A stretch of 64,000 nucleotides of DNA from Falciphora oryzae (GCA_000733355.1 JNVV01000037.1:295154-359153); one strand, 5' to 3'; counted from the stretch's first letter, positions 11,608 through 24,275 are shown. Numbers and translations: made by a program. The notes: generated by a model from the sequence alone, not told the origin.

Positions 11608-11892
11608 GGCTAGGTGTAATGTGGGTGCCAATTGCGCTTCGGGAATGGGCTTGGTTTTTGGCTGGCGAGACTGGGGATTTGGCAAGGAATTTTGTTTTGG
11701 AGGGAGTGTTTTTAAGGGCTGGGTCTGCCTCACTCACTTCCTGAAGATGTTTACGGAATGACATGGCCTGATGCGGTCGAGCTTGGGATGTTGTCGAAAC
11801 CATCCCATTGATGCTAAAAAAAAAAACTAAACTACGTGAAAATGAGTACAAAGAGAGGACTGGCCGCCCACCAGCAGGGACATAAAGAACCT

Positions 11893-14340
11893 TCAGTCTT
11901 GGCTTTCGTCCTGGCGAAAAACTGGGAAACCGTTGCCGGCCAGAAAGGCGAGGGCGGACACGGCATGGTTCGCGAACCGGTTTATATGTGAGCCATCGGC
12001 GTGCTGGTCGCGCGCGGTCAGTACGTCCACCAGGATGCCGGTCTCACTGCCGGCAAGGGCAAGGGGCAGCAGCCTGTTGCCCCAGACCTGGAAAAGATCG
12101 TGACTATTATCAAGGGGTTAGCAACTCTCAACATCCTATCACAAGGAAACTCCGCGACACAATCATGGAGGCATCGAGGTGAACAGCCTGAGAGTGATGT
12201 GTACTCACCGCTCCATGTTCGATGCTTCATCCACAGCAACGCACGTCATGACGTTGGCCCACCATTCGGCGTATGGGTTATTGGCGTGAACCATGACAGG
12301 GGTGGCGAAGACCGCATCGGCCAGGCCGATTATCCCGGCGAAGATGCGCTCCACTTGCTTCCTGTCGGGGATTTTATCGGGTCCGAATGCCTGGAACTCG
12401 GCCCACGAGGTCACACCGAGAGTGGCCTGAACCACTTGGCGGATCTTGCTCAGGATAATGTCGTCTTCCTTGGTGCTATCACGCACCAGGGGACTCCCCA
12501 GAGCTAGGAGGAGCCAGAAGCTTGGCGTGAGGTGGAGCTTCCAGTTCCGGTGGCGCGCGGTCACGGGCCGGGGCGCGGTGCGCTTGCCAAGAAGAGCCAT
12601 GAGGCCGTCGTACTCCTCTCGGAGCGGAAAGCCTCGAATGACCAGGAGGGTATGCAGGCGGCGGCCTTCCGGCGCCTGCGGGTTGTACCTGGCGCTAATG
12701 TCGCGCGCCATCTTGTCAAAGCGCGCCGCAAAGTTCGAGACGGCGCCGTGCGAAGGCCCAGAGCCGAAAAGCCGCTGCCCTTTCGTGGCATACAGGCAAA
12801 GAGCGGAGGCACACAACACGGTAGTGGCCCTGCCAGTTCCCTGAGGCTTTAATTGGTTGATTAAGTCAGTTAAGCTCTGTTGCAATCCCATTGCGCCACA
12901 CAAGTTAAAAGCGAAGCCCCGCTTATCAAGCAGGTGGCTGACAATCGGGTCAAATATGCTTTGCGACAAGCTCCATCTAAATTGGAGAGTGTACAAGAGA
13001 GAAAGGGGAAGCCGGGCGGGAGGGGGAAGAGGAACATCGCTTACAGCGGATAGAAGCACAAGTCCGAGATGGCGCTCCCCCAAGTAAAACATCAGGCGTC
13101 CCCTGTCGTTCGGAATCACATCGTCGAAGATGGCGTCTCGGAGCTGCCAGTTCTTCGGGAGCAAGCAAGCCCGAGGCAGGGGCCTGAGCTGGGGGGAGGA
13201 GCGACCCGGTGGGCGCTGCCACTCGTCAAAGCCGCTACCGCGGCAAAGAGCGCGCTGAAGCGCTTGATTTTGCGCGATCGTAGTCGCGTTCTCGCCAGCA
13301 CGCATTGGTGGGGATGGTGCAGCTCCGGGAAGCATCCGGGCACACACTCCGACCGCCCGGCGCGCCCCTTGGAGAATGTCCTCGAAGGCAAGGGCTACCC
13401 AATTCTATTGGGCGTCACTTTGCCTGTAGGCTTCCAGCGCTGCTACCTTGGTTGGGAAGGTCTTCAGGCATCCGTCATTGTTCCCTGGCTGATGAACCAG
13501 GAGGACCATCTCGTTCACTGCTACTGGCCGATGGGCTGCGAGCTGTGCGACGGAACTAGGGCTTTCTATGATCTTGGCTCTCCATCGAGCCATAGGCTGG
13601 GAATCGCCCCTGTTATCGAAAACCACCAGGAACATGGCTTTCTTGGCCTTCGTCAGGCGGTCGATGGCGCGCTGGAACATCGGGCGAAACGTCGGGGGCA
13701 GCTGGATGATGATGTAAAACGCACCGGTGGCGCCGCCAAGAGGTGCAGCATAGGCCGGCAGTCGCTGTTTGACCAGCTCCCGAGCTTTGACCTCAAGCCA
13801 GAATACGTCCTGAACGGCAACCTGGGACACAGCAGTGACGTGCTCTTCGTCGTTTGCGTAGATAAGCGTCGTTCCGAACTGATGTCCCCTGATGGCATCG
13901 TATTGCGCCCGGTACCGGCTCTCGTCCCAGGAAAATTGGTCCCCGTAGCCGTAGTTGCGAGGTGCCGCCACAGCTGGCAAAGCAGCGAAATGCCTGTCGA
14001 AGACGGTCTTCGGCCTTCGGAACACGAAATGGAAAGAGCTCTGGGCCATGATGTCGGACAGCCGAACCCCGTGCGCAATGGCCATGTCGTCGGTCGCCAT
14101 GCTCTGCACCTTGAGGTCATCCAAGTTCGCGTAGGGCATGCCCCCGCGTTCTATCTTGCAGCGGGCGGCCCCGAGGTCAACCTTGGCCACGGACAGTGCC
14201 ACCAGCTGCCGGACAGCCGGACTCGCTTCGACGAATGACGCGTCAAAACCGGCAGGAAACCAGAACAGTATTGTCCAGTTGTCGTCCGGCTTGAGACAAA
14301 GTGTGCTACCTCCGCCGTAACCTCCAACTAAAAGGTTGTC
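11893..14340 (-). pseudogene. SF1-type helicase-like gene with premature stop
   Basis: Multi-exon gene of a fungal P-loop helicase-like family (AAA_11/UPF1-like core with a long N-terminal domain). The N-terminal region reads in frame from about 14337 (GGYGGGSTLC, ILFWFPAG) with the family's SSFHFVFRRP block, then meets TAG at 13405-13407 where the frame continues as NWVALAFEDILQGAR. Introns: about 12841-13044, and 12104-12208. After the first comes a weak P-loop, PQGTGRATT, with Arg where Lys is expected, then motif Ia (GPSHGAVSNFAARFDK). DEAxN Walker B (AVDEASNMER) ends at 12209. The last exon continues RHDLFQVWGN..LLPLALAG to a stop at 11893, well before motifs V-VI. The stop, the odd P-loop and the short C-terminus argue for a decayed gene. 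Confidence 0.6.
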
Positions 14341-15565
14341 AGATTATATTGCACTCTTTACCGTTTTGTCGTCGGCCAAGGCCCGCCATCGCAAGGAGTT
14401 ATAGCACTTGCACGTAGGGTTTAAAACACATGGGGTCTGAAACATACATTGAAAGAAGGCACCATGGCCGGCCGCCTCATTCCTGGCACGGGAGCCGCGG
14501 GGAAAACTCAACCTAAATCCCGTAACAGGACAATCTCGGTCCGGAGTTGTCCGCCTCCAAAGCGCGACATCGATCTAAGGTGCAACAATATTAGTTAGCT
14601 GTGGTTCGAGCTGGCTGTGGGAATGGAAACAAATTCAGATTACTATTATTTGTGCTTGGACGTACCTTTGAGTTTGCACCGTTGATATGCTTGCTAAGGA
14701 GCGGGAGAGACGAATGGGAGCCGCATATCACAGTCGCCAGATCAGCTCCCAGCAGGGCGCCATGGATCGAGGAGCTCATCTTGCCGATTGTTGGGATAAA
14801 AAGCCTATCTCCGAAGAGTAAGGCAGAACGGGCAAGGATAACGAGCCTATCTCCGAAGAGTAAGGCAGAACGGGCAAGGGTAACGAACCCACCTCCGAAG
14901 AGTAGGGCAGAAAGCGAATAAGTGGCGCACCGATAAAATGATACGCAAAAAGAAGAAAAGGCACAGCAGGACTTAACCGAAAAGGGCGCATAAGTTCTTA
15001 TTTGAACGAGCCCGATGGTCGGGGTGATGGCGATGTGGCGAAGGAAAAAGAGAAAAAGAAAAAGAAGACCAAAAAAAAAGATAGGTTGGTCGAAAAGATT
15101 TTATCAAAGCAACTAAAAGTTGCGGCAAGTCACGTGGCACCCCGGAACCACCTCGCGGAGGGTGGGCCGTAATTTTATTGGTCCATGGGACGGCTGTCAA
15201 CAATTTACGGTTTCAAGGCTTTGGTCTAGTTGTCTCCAGGAGCGAGCGTGGGGACTCTAATTACACGCGAACAGCCGCCTGGGCCTATCACTGAGAGAGA
15301 TGGACGGAGTGTGTGAGCCAAGGTTAGAGAGAGAAACCATCCGGTGTCACAGGGCCAGCTACAAGATACCTGAGGCTACATGCAATCAAATATCCAATAT
15401 ACTCAGCGCCTAAGATCCATGTTAAGCACCCAAGATGCTTAACATTAAAACAGCGACCAAATTCCCCTAAAGCCCGGTGGTCCTCCTTTGGAACAGGTAT
15501 TGTTTTTGCAACTGCTCGGTCCTGTTAACCCCCTCCTTTGATTAGCAACATAACACCTCCCTTCT
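14341..15565. other. Intergenic; no gene recognised
   Basis: Between the 5' end of the helicase relic and the 3' end of a receptor gene. Apart from the 42-bp tandem repeat at 14803-14918, only short low-complexity frames are seen. Confidence 0.4.
14803..14918. repeat. 42-bp tandem repeat, about 2.8 copies
   Basis: Unit begins gcctatctccgaagagtaag. Copies at 14803-14844 and 14845-14886 differ by one base; the third (from 14887) is diverged and incomplete. The length is a multiple of three and one frame encodes a repeated PKSKAERAR-like peptide, but no gene model supports translation. Confidence 0.75.
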
Positions 15566-17404
15566 TTAAACCATGTACTTGACGCTCTTTTCAGGCGCTT
15601 CTTCCACCGAAATTGTGATGTCGGTAGTCCTCGTAATCTTGGGCGATGACTTTTCATGACTCTTGGGCGACTGCATAATGCCGTGCTCGTCGCTCGACCG
15701 CCCCACGCCCGCTGCGACCTCCGACAACGAGCCCGGCGACGAGAACGACGACACCGACGTGCCGGCGTGGAACCCGCCCTCGACCCTAACCTCGTCGCCG
15801 CTGCCGCCACCAACCTGGGTCCGGTCGCTGCCGCCGCTGGCCTTGTACGTCTCGAAGGCGTAGCCGACCTCGTTGTCGTCCCCGGTTAGCGTGATGGTGG
15901 CGGGGATCGACCTGCGACCCACGCCGCCCTGCTGCCGCGAGCCCCGGGGGCCGTAAACGTGCGAGCCTCGGGGGCCGTAGACGTGCGAGCCTCGGGGGCC
16001 GTAGACGTGCGAACCCCGGGGACCGGAACCGTCGGGGAGCGTCGGCTTGCCGCCGCTGGCCCCGCTGCCGTACTTGCCCGTGCTGCCGAGGAAGCGCGTG
16101 AAGAGCGGTTTCAGGCATGGGATCGACCCCCCGATGATGGCGACCGCGATTTCCGCAGTGTACCTGACAAGCCAGGCGCGTTGATATTATTCATGTTGTT
16201 TGTAGAAAAAAAAAAAAAAAAAAAGAATGTGGTAGCCACCTAGACTCCCCGGTCCGACTAAAGAGGGCGCGAGGCAATAAGGGGGAGATACCATACCATA
16301 TTGTGATGTCGGCCGTGTCCCACATGAAGTCTCCACGCTCACCCCACTTGGTAAGCGCGATCGTCTTCTTGATGGCCGCGGCTACGGTACTGGAAAAAGA
16401 AGGGACATGCATGTTAGCAGCGGCAGCAGCAGGCGAAGGGGCATATGAAACACACAAGGATATGATTTGCGGGGGAGCATGTGCTCACAAGAAACCGAGT
16501 GACAGGACCGCCATGATGGACACCTTGACGCGCCGGTTCATCTGCACGTTCCACAGCATCGGGATGGGCAGGACGGCGAGGGCAAAGTCGGAAACGACGG
16601 TGAGGGACGAGTTGAACATCCCACCCACGACCAAGGTGTTCGGAGACACGCACTCGCCGCCGCCAGGAAGGGATTTGTTCCAGATGAACTCCATGGGCCG
16701 GCATTGCAGAATTGTCTGGACTTTGTTTTCGTTGGTACGAGTTTGCCGGCACGTTAGTTCCCGTTCTTCTTTCCGCTGAAAGATGGACAGAGGGGGGCCG
16801 TTGAGACTCACGGGAAAACCCTATACACACGACGATATTTAGGCCGATTTGGAACCACAAAAACCATTTGTAACCCTTGGACGGGGCGAACCGGAGGAGG
16901 AAGTTGCAGATGCTCAGCCGGGCCAGCGTTAGGGCTACCAGGCAGGTCGGCTGGGTGATGAAGTTCATATGGGTGGCCACTGTGTAGTCCTCCGGCGAGA
17001 TGTATTCGATATGGCGGCCTTGTCCATGGTTGGTCTCATCGATTATAACTCCCACCATCGCCGTCAATACGGCCTGTGGTTCGCGGTGCGCGCGCGTGAT
17101 AGCAAGGGTTAGTCCGACAAAAACAAGAAAGGAAGGCAGGGGAGAGAAAGAGAGCGTATACCGCCGCGAGCACCATGAGATAGTCGTCGGTGCCGAGGAA
17201 GCGGAAGAACTTGAGCCGCACAAAAACACGCAGGCCGACAAATGCCAGGGCGATGACAGTTATGGAGATACAGGTCGCGAGAATCTCGGGCCCACGGTTC
17301 TCGTCTGGCCGGTCGCCCGGCCGGTAGACCTCGAACGGAGGAGGAGCGGCCGTCGTCGCGTTGGGGAGCGGCGCCGTCGAGGCCGTGGTCGAGCTGGGGG
17401 CCAT
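15566..17404 (-). CDS. Fungal rhodopsin-domain receptor (PTH11-like) 1
   Basis: Seven-helix integral membrane protein of the Fung_rhodopsin/PTH11-related group, presumed plasma-membrane sensors. Five exons: 17162-17404, about 16812-17073, about 16489-16722, about 16297-16389, and 15566-16163, all with GT..AG introns. Start at 17404 (MAPSSTTAST) gives a short Thr/Ser-rich outside N-terminus, then helix 1 (ILATCISITVIALAFVGLRV). Family landmarks: TDDYLMVLAAV after helix 1, QCRPMEFIWN with the conserved Cys, FALAVLPIPMLWN, then AEIAVAIIGGSIPCLKPLFTRF in the last helix. The cytoplasmic tail is about 150 residues and contains three to four GPRGSHVY repeats (about 15945-16020). No stops or frameshifts; probably functional. 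The upper strand frames here are shadows. Confidence 0.8.
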
Positions 17405-20400
17405 TTTGCGTCTCGATATTAGGCGGGCTTCGATATCTGCAGGAGAAAGCAAGCGAGCCCGGACGGGGCATTCTAGCTAGCGCGTCCCCGCGTTGCCCTA
17501 CTTAAATGCACACAGGACAGGTGCCTACAGGAAGGCAGTACGCCAGGACCGGTAAATGCAAGAACCGGGGGACCGCACCTGCAAGGGTTACGCGTTTACG
17601 GCCCGGGCGGGGAGACGAATCGGCCTGACCAGGCTGGCCGTGCGGGGCGGGGATCGAGAGCTGGGTGGAGGTGAATGGGCTGCCCGCCTTGACGGCACTC
17701 GATTTGAAAGAATGGGACGTCGGGTGCAGCCCCGCAAGCCAAGGCAAGTAGTTCGTGGCTCAGTGGCTCGTCACAAAGTCACCGCGTGGCCCGGAACGCC
17801 AATCCGACTAATCACAACCCTCCAACAACTTTTTGCTTTGGTTTGAGGTTACTTGGTGCCAAAAGCACGACTCGTGACGGTAGCAATCAATTTCAAGTCG
17901 TCGATTAGCCCGGGCCTGTCACTGTCGCCTTACGGATCTTGCTATCGCACGGACCCTGGTGCCGTGCAGCCCATCGGCCTGGATCCCGCATGCCACGGTG
18001 TTGCAGCTAGCTGCGAGGTTGAAGTTCTGTTATTGCACGAAGGAGGAAAGTCCGCAGGCCCCGTCGGGGGCCGGTGGATTCTTAGCTAAATACACGTGTG
18101 TCGGGCCTGGTCCCGTGATACCGCAAGTCAAGTCGGCCTGTCAAGCAACTGTGCATGGTGCGCGGCTGCTTGGCTGTAAGGAGGTCGTCGCGACAGGACG
18201 GGCCGCCACAGGGGAAGGCCCCAGCCTCCCTCTAAAGGGGCCGCGCCACGCGGAGGCCGAGGCCACGGGGCACGTGACCGGGCCCCAAGGACTACGATAT
18301 TTATGTAACACAGCGGTGCGGGCCTTATCCCCTTCCGTTAGCCTACCACTGCTGATCGAACTCTTTTCAGCTAATCAGCTCGTGAATTTTTAAGGTACTT
18401 GCGTGTCCACCAAATTTGGCCCAGCATTCAGGTATCGACCAAAGTTCTTGGACCAGCGAGGTACGTCACAAACCTAGCAGTCAACCCATGTTTTCTTCTG
18501 GAGATCAGTACCTTCAGGTCACAACAACACACTGTGACTCGACCCATAAAAGATTTCCTTATACGGTGGTCGGTAGGCTAACGGCACTCAGGGGGATGCC
18601 ACTGAGCCAATAACCAAAAGGTCTTCGATCCAAGCTGCTGCTTGGATCGCCCGTCTGCACAGCTTATCAAAGGAGGGCAGCGCACACAACCACACGGGCT
18701 GTTCCACAAACAATCCGCCAATTATACCGTTAATCGAGCTAAATAAATATACGGCGAATTTACGCTACCATTAATAAACTTAAAAGCAGCGGCAGCGTAA
18801 TAAAATCTGTTAGGGTCGTCGGGCATACGAGCGCTGCCGGGCCTTCTCCCTCCTACTATCCATCTTCCTTTCCGCTCTTTTTTGTGTGCCACCCTACGTG
18901 CTGTCACGCGGCGCTTAGCCGGGAACAATATTTCTGTATGTTCAGAGATGTGGATCGTTCCCTCTTCCCTGATTTTTCTTTGGAAGTGCCAGGCACGGCT
19001 TGATACCAGCCGATCGATATGCAACTCGCGAGCTTCGCTCTTGGCATCGATCAACGATGCCCCCCCGTCGCGCATTATGGTGTGGAGATTATCAATCGAA
19101 ACTTCGAGGCAGAAACCCGGATGTGTCCGTGCCCTCGGGGTAGGAGCCTGTCAGGCTTCGCCAAGCAGCTCAGGCGGGCGGGATGGTTGCTTTTACAGCT
19201 GTGTGGCTTGTTTTAGCGCCGCCCACGCTCCCTGCACGGTTGACCGCGTCCCCTTCCGGAGAACATTACTGGACAAGCCCTGCTGCTTCCCCCTTTGTGG
19301 CTGCGCCACTGCTGCCCGCCGTCGGACCTCTTCTTCCTTTTCGGCACCTTGAGGTGGCGGTCACAGGCACCGGGATTGCGGACAACCCCGGCTAGCAAGC
19401 ACGTCCCGCTGTTCTAGCCCCTCGCCGGTCGGTTTGGCTCGGCAGGAAAGAGACCCTCGGTACACGTTGTTCAAAATTGCCACGTGATTTCAAGAGGGTC
19501 AGGGGGCGCCGCTTGCATCTCTGGCTCCAAGCAAAACTTTGTGTGAGGTTTCGGTATGTCCATTGTACGAAAGCAGCGTGTGCTATTCGAAACCGAGATG
19601 GACAACGCCGAAAGCCTTTTGCTGCCACAGCCCGGTTTGTGGGTGGAGGTCGCGACGTCGATGCATATGTTTGTACATTCTTCTTTTTCTTTCCCTTCTT
19701 GGATAGCAGCCAAAAAATAAAAATAAAAGGAGATGGCGAGGGGCTTGCCCTCCGCAGGCAGGACGCCATTCTGGGACGAGGAGGCCATGTTTGGAAAGGG
19801 ATGGTGTGGTCTGTTTGAAGTTGCATGTGTATATATAAAATAGAGGTGCAAAGGGGAGAGCTCTGGGAGGACGGAAGATGTTCGCTGTACTTGTGTTGCT
19901 CTGGATTGTGCCGGATGCATACTCCAACTTGACGGGACGAGATGCTTCGGGGAGTTACCTTTTTATACGCAGTTCTTCCATACACCATCCTCTCTGTCCG
20001 TGGCTATCATCCTCTCCGCCTCCCTGCATCACCTTGCGAGCTGCTCACCCGCAAAGCCCGAAGCGGTGCCCTCGGCCTATGTCCTTGCTCGCCCTTTTTG
20101 CTCTTGCCGCTCCTCATCCCCTTATCCTCCCGGCCAGCCATGTGCAGCCAGGCTTCCAACCAACTTCGAACACGAGGTTGCTGCCGGCGTATAAACTGCG
20201 GCCTGAGGGCGGTGCTCAGGCAGGGCGGCGCCACGGGCCGACAATCCCTCTCAGCTCTCCGATCACCACGGCAGGAGAAGCTGGCGGAAGGGGGCCTCCC
20301 GGGATCCTCCACCGACCGAGAAAAATCGCGCTGAGGGTAAGGAGGCACAATTCGAAGCCAATGGCGTCCCAGAGGACCGCCACGGCTGCTGCAGCCCTAT

Positions 20401-22237
20401 GGGAGGTGAAAGGCCGCCTGCCTCAAGCGCGTCTTTGCTAACTGCGGTCTCTCGGGAGCCTAGACCTCTGCGGCTTACTGATAAAGCCGGCGGGTTCAGA
20501 GACAGCTCTCCCCTTCCCCGCCACCGTCTGTCCCTCCTCCCCCCAGACGTCTCACAGCTGACGCCAAGAAGAAAAGTGAGTCTTCCCCTGAGGATGCGGG
20601 CTCGGCGGGTTACAAGCTTCGTTGGTGCGACTCGAACCGAGTCCCTTGGCTGTATCCGACTGCGGGTTGACTGCGGGATAGGCCTGAGGTGGCTTATCCA
20701 GCTGGATGCTCCCGCACCGCAACCCGGAGCTTTGGCCAATGGTCTGGGGAGCCGCCGTCGGGAATCTCCAACATGCCCTTAGCCGCGTTCGGCCTAGGCG
20801 ATACTTTAGAGATGAGGTGATGGGCGCCACTGGGGTGCGCACGTTCAAAGGAGAAAAAAAAGCATAACCCTGCTCCCTCCCTGACTGCCTGTCGTCGTTG
20901 ACCGGTCTCGCCGGTCTTGCTGACGGGCGGCGACTAAAATGCGGGCCATATATGACATGTCCGAAAGTGACCTCCAAGACTCGATTGTCATATTTCCTCT
21001 CTTTAACGCAGACGCTGCTCTAACCTACGTTGACGAATTCGGTGAGCGTGATTGCGGACTGCGAGGCGACGTGTCCCCCAAGCGGCTTTTTCCGACGCCA
21101 CGGCCGGCGGCTGAGAAGAGCTGCCAGGCTTTGCATTTCCCATCCTGTAGCCGCGGCATCAAAGGGACAAGGGATCATCGGTTCTTTTCGTCGCCCCGAC
21201 ATGCCCTGCAGCCCGCATCGACCCCATCGCCAAAGGTCGCGAATGCGCCTCTCTGCGCGCCTCTCTCGTTCTGGACCCTTGGGGGCTCCCTTAGTCCGCG
21301 TCCAAGGTGCTAGGCCGGAATCCAGACCACTGAGGCGTGGGCCTAAAAAAAAAACATGTGCCACCCACCGTGCCACCTATGTGTGACGGTTGCGCGGATG
21401 GCTGCCCACATGCATCTGATTTAATATGCGGCTTGCGACAAAAACAGAGTTCGGCCTGCGCTGGGTGGCATAAGTTCCAGCAGCCTGGTTTGCGGAAGCG
21501 CAAGGAGTCAAGGGACGCAAAGGTCCTCCCCACGCACAAGCGGATTGATGGCCGTACCCCTCAGCCCTGGCCGTGAAATGGGCACTTTGCCCGCCGGCTC
21601 ATGCCGTGTTTCTTTCTTTTCCTTTCCAGCTGGAGATAGGGGACCGCAGATCCGAGCCCAACTGGAGCTGCCCTAGCCAAGTTGCCCTAACTAGTCTAGG
21701 TACTTGAGTGCGCCTCCCATGAAATTCTGCGGATATGGCGCCCTATCGCAATTCTGATAATGCGCCACCTCGTGCGTTAGCTCACGCACCCAGTGTGCCC
21801 CAGATGGATGTGTCTCTCCCATCCCCACAGGCTCCCTTTATTAGAAAGCACCTTGGCCGTTTCCTGCGACCATCCGCAGTTTTCCTGCTGCTCCCAGGCA
21901 GTGGTAAGCCCCTGCGGGATCCCCCTCACTGCCGGAGCACCCTCGGAGGGTTATAGCGTACGGCAATAAGGGCCAAAGGGCAAGGCAAAAACTCTCGACC
22001 ATTCGCTGGCGGCGCCAGTTGGGGGCGCGCGATGATTTCGAATTCCAGTGTCGTCGTACGTGCTGATAATTTCTTTCTTATATCCAGCCTTCCCAGGGGA
22101 GTGGTAATGCAAGCGGACGTCTCGTCGCTTCTCCCTGCCCCTATCCTCAGCTCATACACCTACGCTCGATCCTCCCAGCATCCCATCCGGAGCGAGCTCC
22201 AATGCCCCAATTTACTAAGACCTCCGACGATGATTAG
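17405..22237. other. Long intergenic region, no gene supported
   Basis: Almost 5 kb between two divergently oriented receptor genes. Several open frames exist but none shows a domain. The best of the weak candidates is 19878-20441 (+): 187 codons, hydrophobic start MFAVLVLLWIVPDAYS, with a TATA-like run at 19830-19840, 40 bases upstream. The remainder of that frame is Pro/Ser/Arg-rich and unconvincing. A minus-strand frame at 18722-19075 is also unrecognised. No tRNA found. The length suggests long regulatory regions or decayed repeats. Confidence 0.4.
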
Positions 22238-23740
22238 CCGGCATTATGGATTATCTGGTCGGTCACGGCCGTGTCCGTCAGCCTCAGGTTCCTCGTCCGC
22301 CTCCGCCTCCGCAGGGAGCGCATCCTCCTCTCGGACTGGCTGCTGGTCCTTGGCCTCGCGTCGGCGCTCGGCGTCGTCATCTGTGTAACCATCCTGTACG
22401 CTGGGGGCTTTTTCGACCTGGACCCGACCGTTCCGTACCCAGCGTGGATCCTCAGGGTCACGTACGCGACCAACTTCCTTTACGACCCGGCCCTGTACTA
22501 CCCCAAGTTCAGCATGGTGGCCCTCTACTTCAACATCATCCCCGAAACGAGCAGTCGGACCAGGGGCGTCCTCTGGGCCGTCTCCATCTACACCGCGTGC
22601 GCGTTCGTGACCACCATTTTGGCCGACATTTTCTGGTGCGGGCCTGACCCCGAGCGGAACGTGTAAGAAAGGAATCCCCGCCGCGTCTGCCTTTTTGGCG
22701 TCTCTTTGCCCTATTCGCGAATCTCCAGCACGCAACATGTGACGAACCTCTGGCGGCTAACCACGACCCCCCTTTTTGCAGAGACCCTACCCAGCAAGGA
22801 CCAGAGTCTTGCTCAGCCTTGACCTCGCCGACTCTCCTTTACACCATCTGGTCCCTGCACCTGAGCAGTGAGCTTCTGGGCAAGTCGCGCTGGCGCCCCC
22901 TTTGTTGGGGGAGGGATGATGCTACTTGGAAGAAGGAGACTTACTGACGACCAGGAGACCCGCCCGCTCACCCAATTCAGTCTTCCTGTTCCCCTTTCCC
23001 ATTATGCTCAAGCTGCGACTGGAAACCCGGGCCAAGGTGGCCGTGTGCGGGCTGTTCGCCCTGGGCGCCCTGACGTTGGTGATGAGCATCGCCCGCTTCG
23101 TCGCCTTCTTCGAGACGCTGTCGGGGTTCGACAGCAATGCATTACGTACGTTTCCAAATCACGGCAGAAGGAGTAGGAGGAACTTTTATCACTGTGTACC
23201 CGGGCTGTGAATGTGGGGACAAATGGCCACCAAAACTAACAGCAACCATGGGGGGACATGACTAAAGGCATCCTGTTCCCGGCGGAACTCTGCACCGGCC
23301 TCGCCGTGGCATCCCTTTCCGCGTGCCGCCCGCTGCTGACAAGGACGGCCCGTCTGATCTCCAAGGGCCGCACGTCGGGCGGCAGCGGTCCCGAATCCGG
23401 GTCTGGGGGGGCCAGCGGGGGCCCCAGGGTGGACACGATCGGGTCCGCGCCGGTTGCCAAGGCCAGATCAGGCGGTGGTGGTGGTAGTGGCGACACGCGT
23501 TGGATCGAGGAGGCGGGTGATACCTTCCTGGACCGCCACAGCGACAGCGGCTCACCGGGCGGCGGGCTGGGGCGGGAGTCGCTCGAGACCTTCTGCCACC
23601 ACCACGACGGCGGCGAGGGCGGGGGCCGGGTGCAGGGCCAGGACTCGACCACCATGCTGATCGTGGAGTCCATCCCGCTCGAGGAGATGAAGCGCGGGCG
23701 GGCGGAGAGCGGCGGGACTCGAGGGGATGAAATGGCCTGA
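22238..23740 (+). CDS. Fungal rhodopsin-domain receptor (PTH11-like) 2
   Basis: Exons inferred from splice motifs: about 22238-22662 (WIIWSVTAVSVSLRFLVRLR, LLSDWLLVLGLASALG, NFLYDPALYYPKFSMVALYF, FWCGPDPERN), 22782-22867, 22981-23144 (FLFPFPIMLKLRLETRAKVA, LFALGALTLVMSIARFVAFF), and about 23265-23740 (ELCTGLAVASLSACRPLL then a Gly/Ser-rich tail). The order of helices and the FPFPIM and RPLL landmarks match the Fung_rhodopsin family. The first exon opens after an AG at 22236-22237, so a further 5' exon with the true start should exist, perhaps using the ATG at 22108; it could not be fixed. Same family as 15566-17404, but low similarity, so not a recent duplicate. Confidence 0.65.
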
Positions 23741-23859
23741 GGGCACCGTGGGTGGACATCCTTGCGAAAAGTATGATATTTCTCCCCTTTTTGCAACGGG
23801 CTCGTTTTTTTCTTTTTTTGTTTTTGATGCCCACGAGCAAAATTTGGGACAAAAGGACC

Positions 23860-23965
23860 AACGTAGTCCACAAGCGAGTGGAGCATACGGGCGAATGGAG
23901 CATACGGGCGAATGGAGCATACGGGCGAATGGAGCATACGGGCGAATGGAGCATACAAGCGAGTA
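23860..23965. repeat. 17-bp tandem array after a pogo-like TIR
   Basis: Starts with acgtagtccacaagcgagtg, two changes from the TIR of the Fot1/pogo element at 10071 and the MITE at 50116. It is followed by four identical gagcatacgggcgaatg units and a half-changed last unit ending acaagcgagtag. The unit looks like an expansion of the subterminal cacaagcgagtgggc repeat that is present twice in the MITE. Confidence 0.65.
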
Positions 23966-24109
23966 GAACACTTGAACCCGACAGTTGTCGGCGACGACGC
24001 GCCCGTTAGGGCGGAATCGAGATGAATTCCTCCTTTCGCCGATCGATTGTACGCGGTCGGCGAGAGCGGTCTGTTTATGCAGGTGTTTCCGTGTTATGAC
24101 GCTGTACCC

Positions 24110-24275
24110 TGCGCTTGTTGATTCCGTTGCCTTTAGTAATTTGACGACGGCCTCGTGCCCGCATTCGGCAGTCCTTCACAGCGGCGTCCGCCCATTTTCG
24201 TCTTTCGAATCGACGTCGGCCCCCTTTCCGAGCAGCAGCTCGATGACGTCCTTGCCCCAGTGTTGAGCGCAAGTA
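24110..24275 (-). pseudogene. Ankyrin repeat gene relic
   Basis: Minus-strand reading shows one clear ankyrin unit, GKDVIELLLGKGADVDSKDE followed by NGRTPL, and after a frame break TAECGHEAVVKLL. That is the helix-loop-helix ANK consensus. There is no start or stop context and the frame is broken between units. It may be the tail end of another NACHT-ankyrin gene like the one at 28340. Confidence 0.55.

Noticed and set aside
13069..14238. 389-codon plus-strand frame
   Set aside because: Lies opposite the helicase exons that carry recognisable motifs; a shadow.
18180..18320. Possible LTR because of gggcacgtgaccgggcccc, similar to 48050 and 52600
   Set aside because: Similarity is limited to the cacgtgac core; no ends or flanks could be defined.
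20620..20650. gactcgaaccgagtc, resembling a tRNA T-arm
   Set aside because: It is a simple palindrome; no cloverleaf can be built around it.
23880..23965. CRISPR-like short direct repeats
   Set aside because: Eukaryotic DNA, contiguous 17-bp tandem units without spacers.
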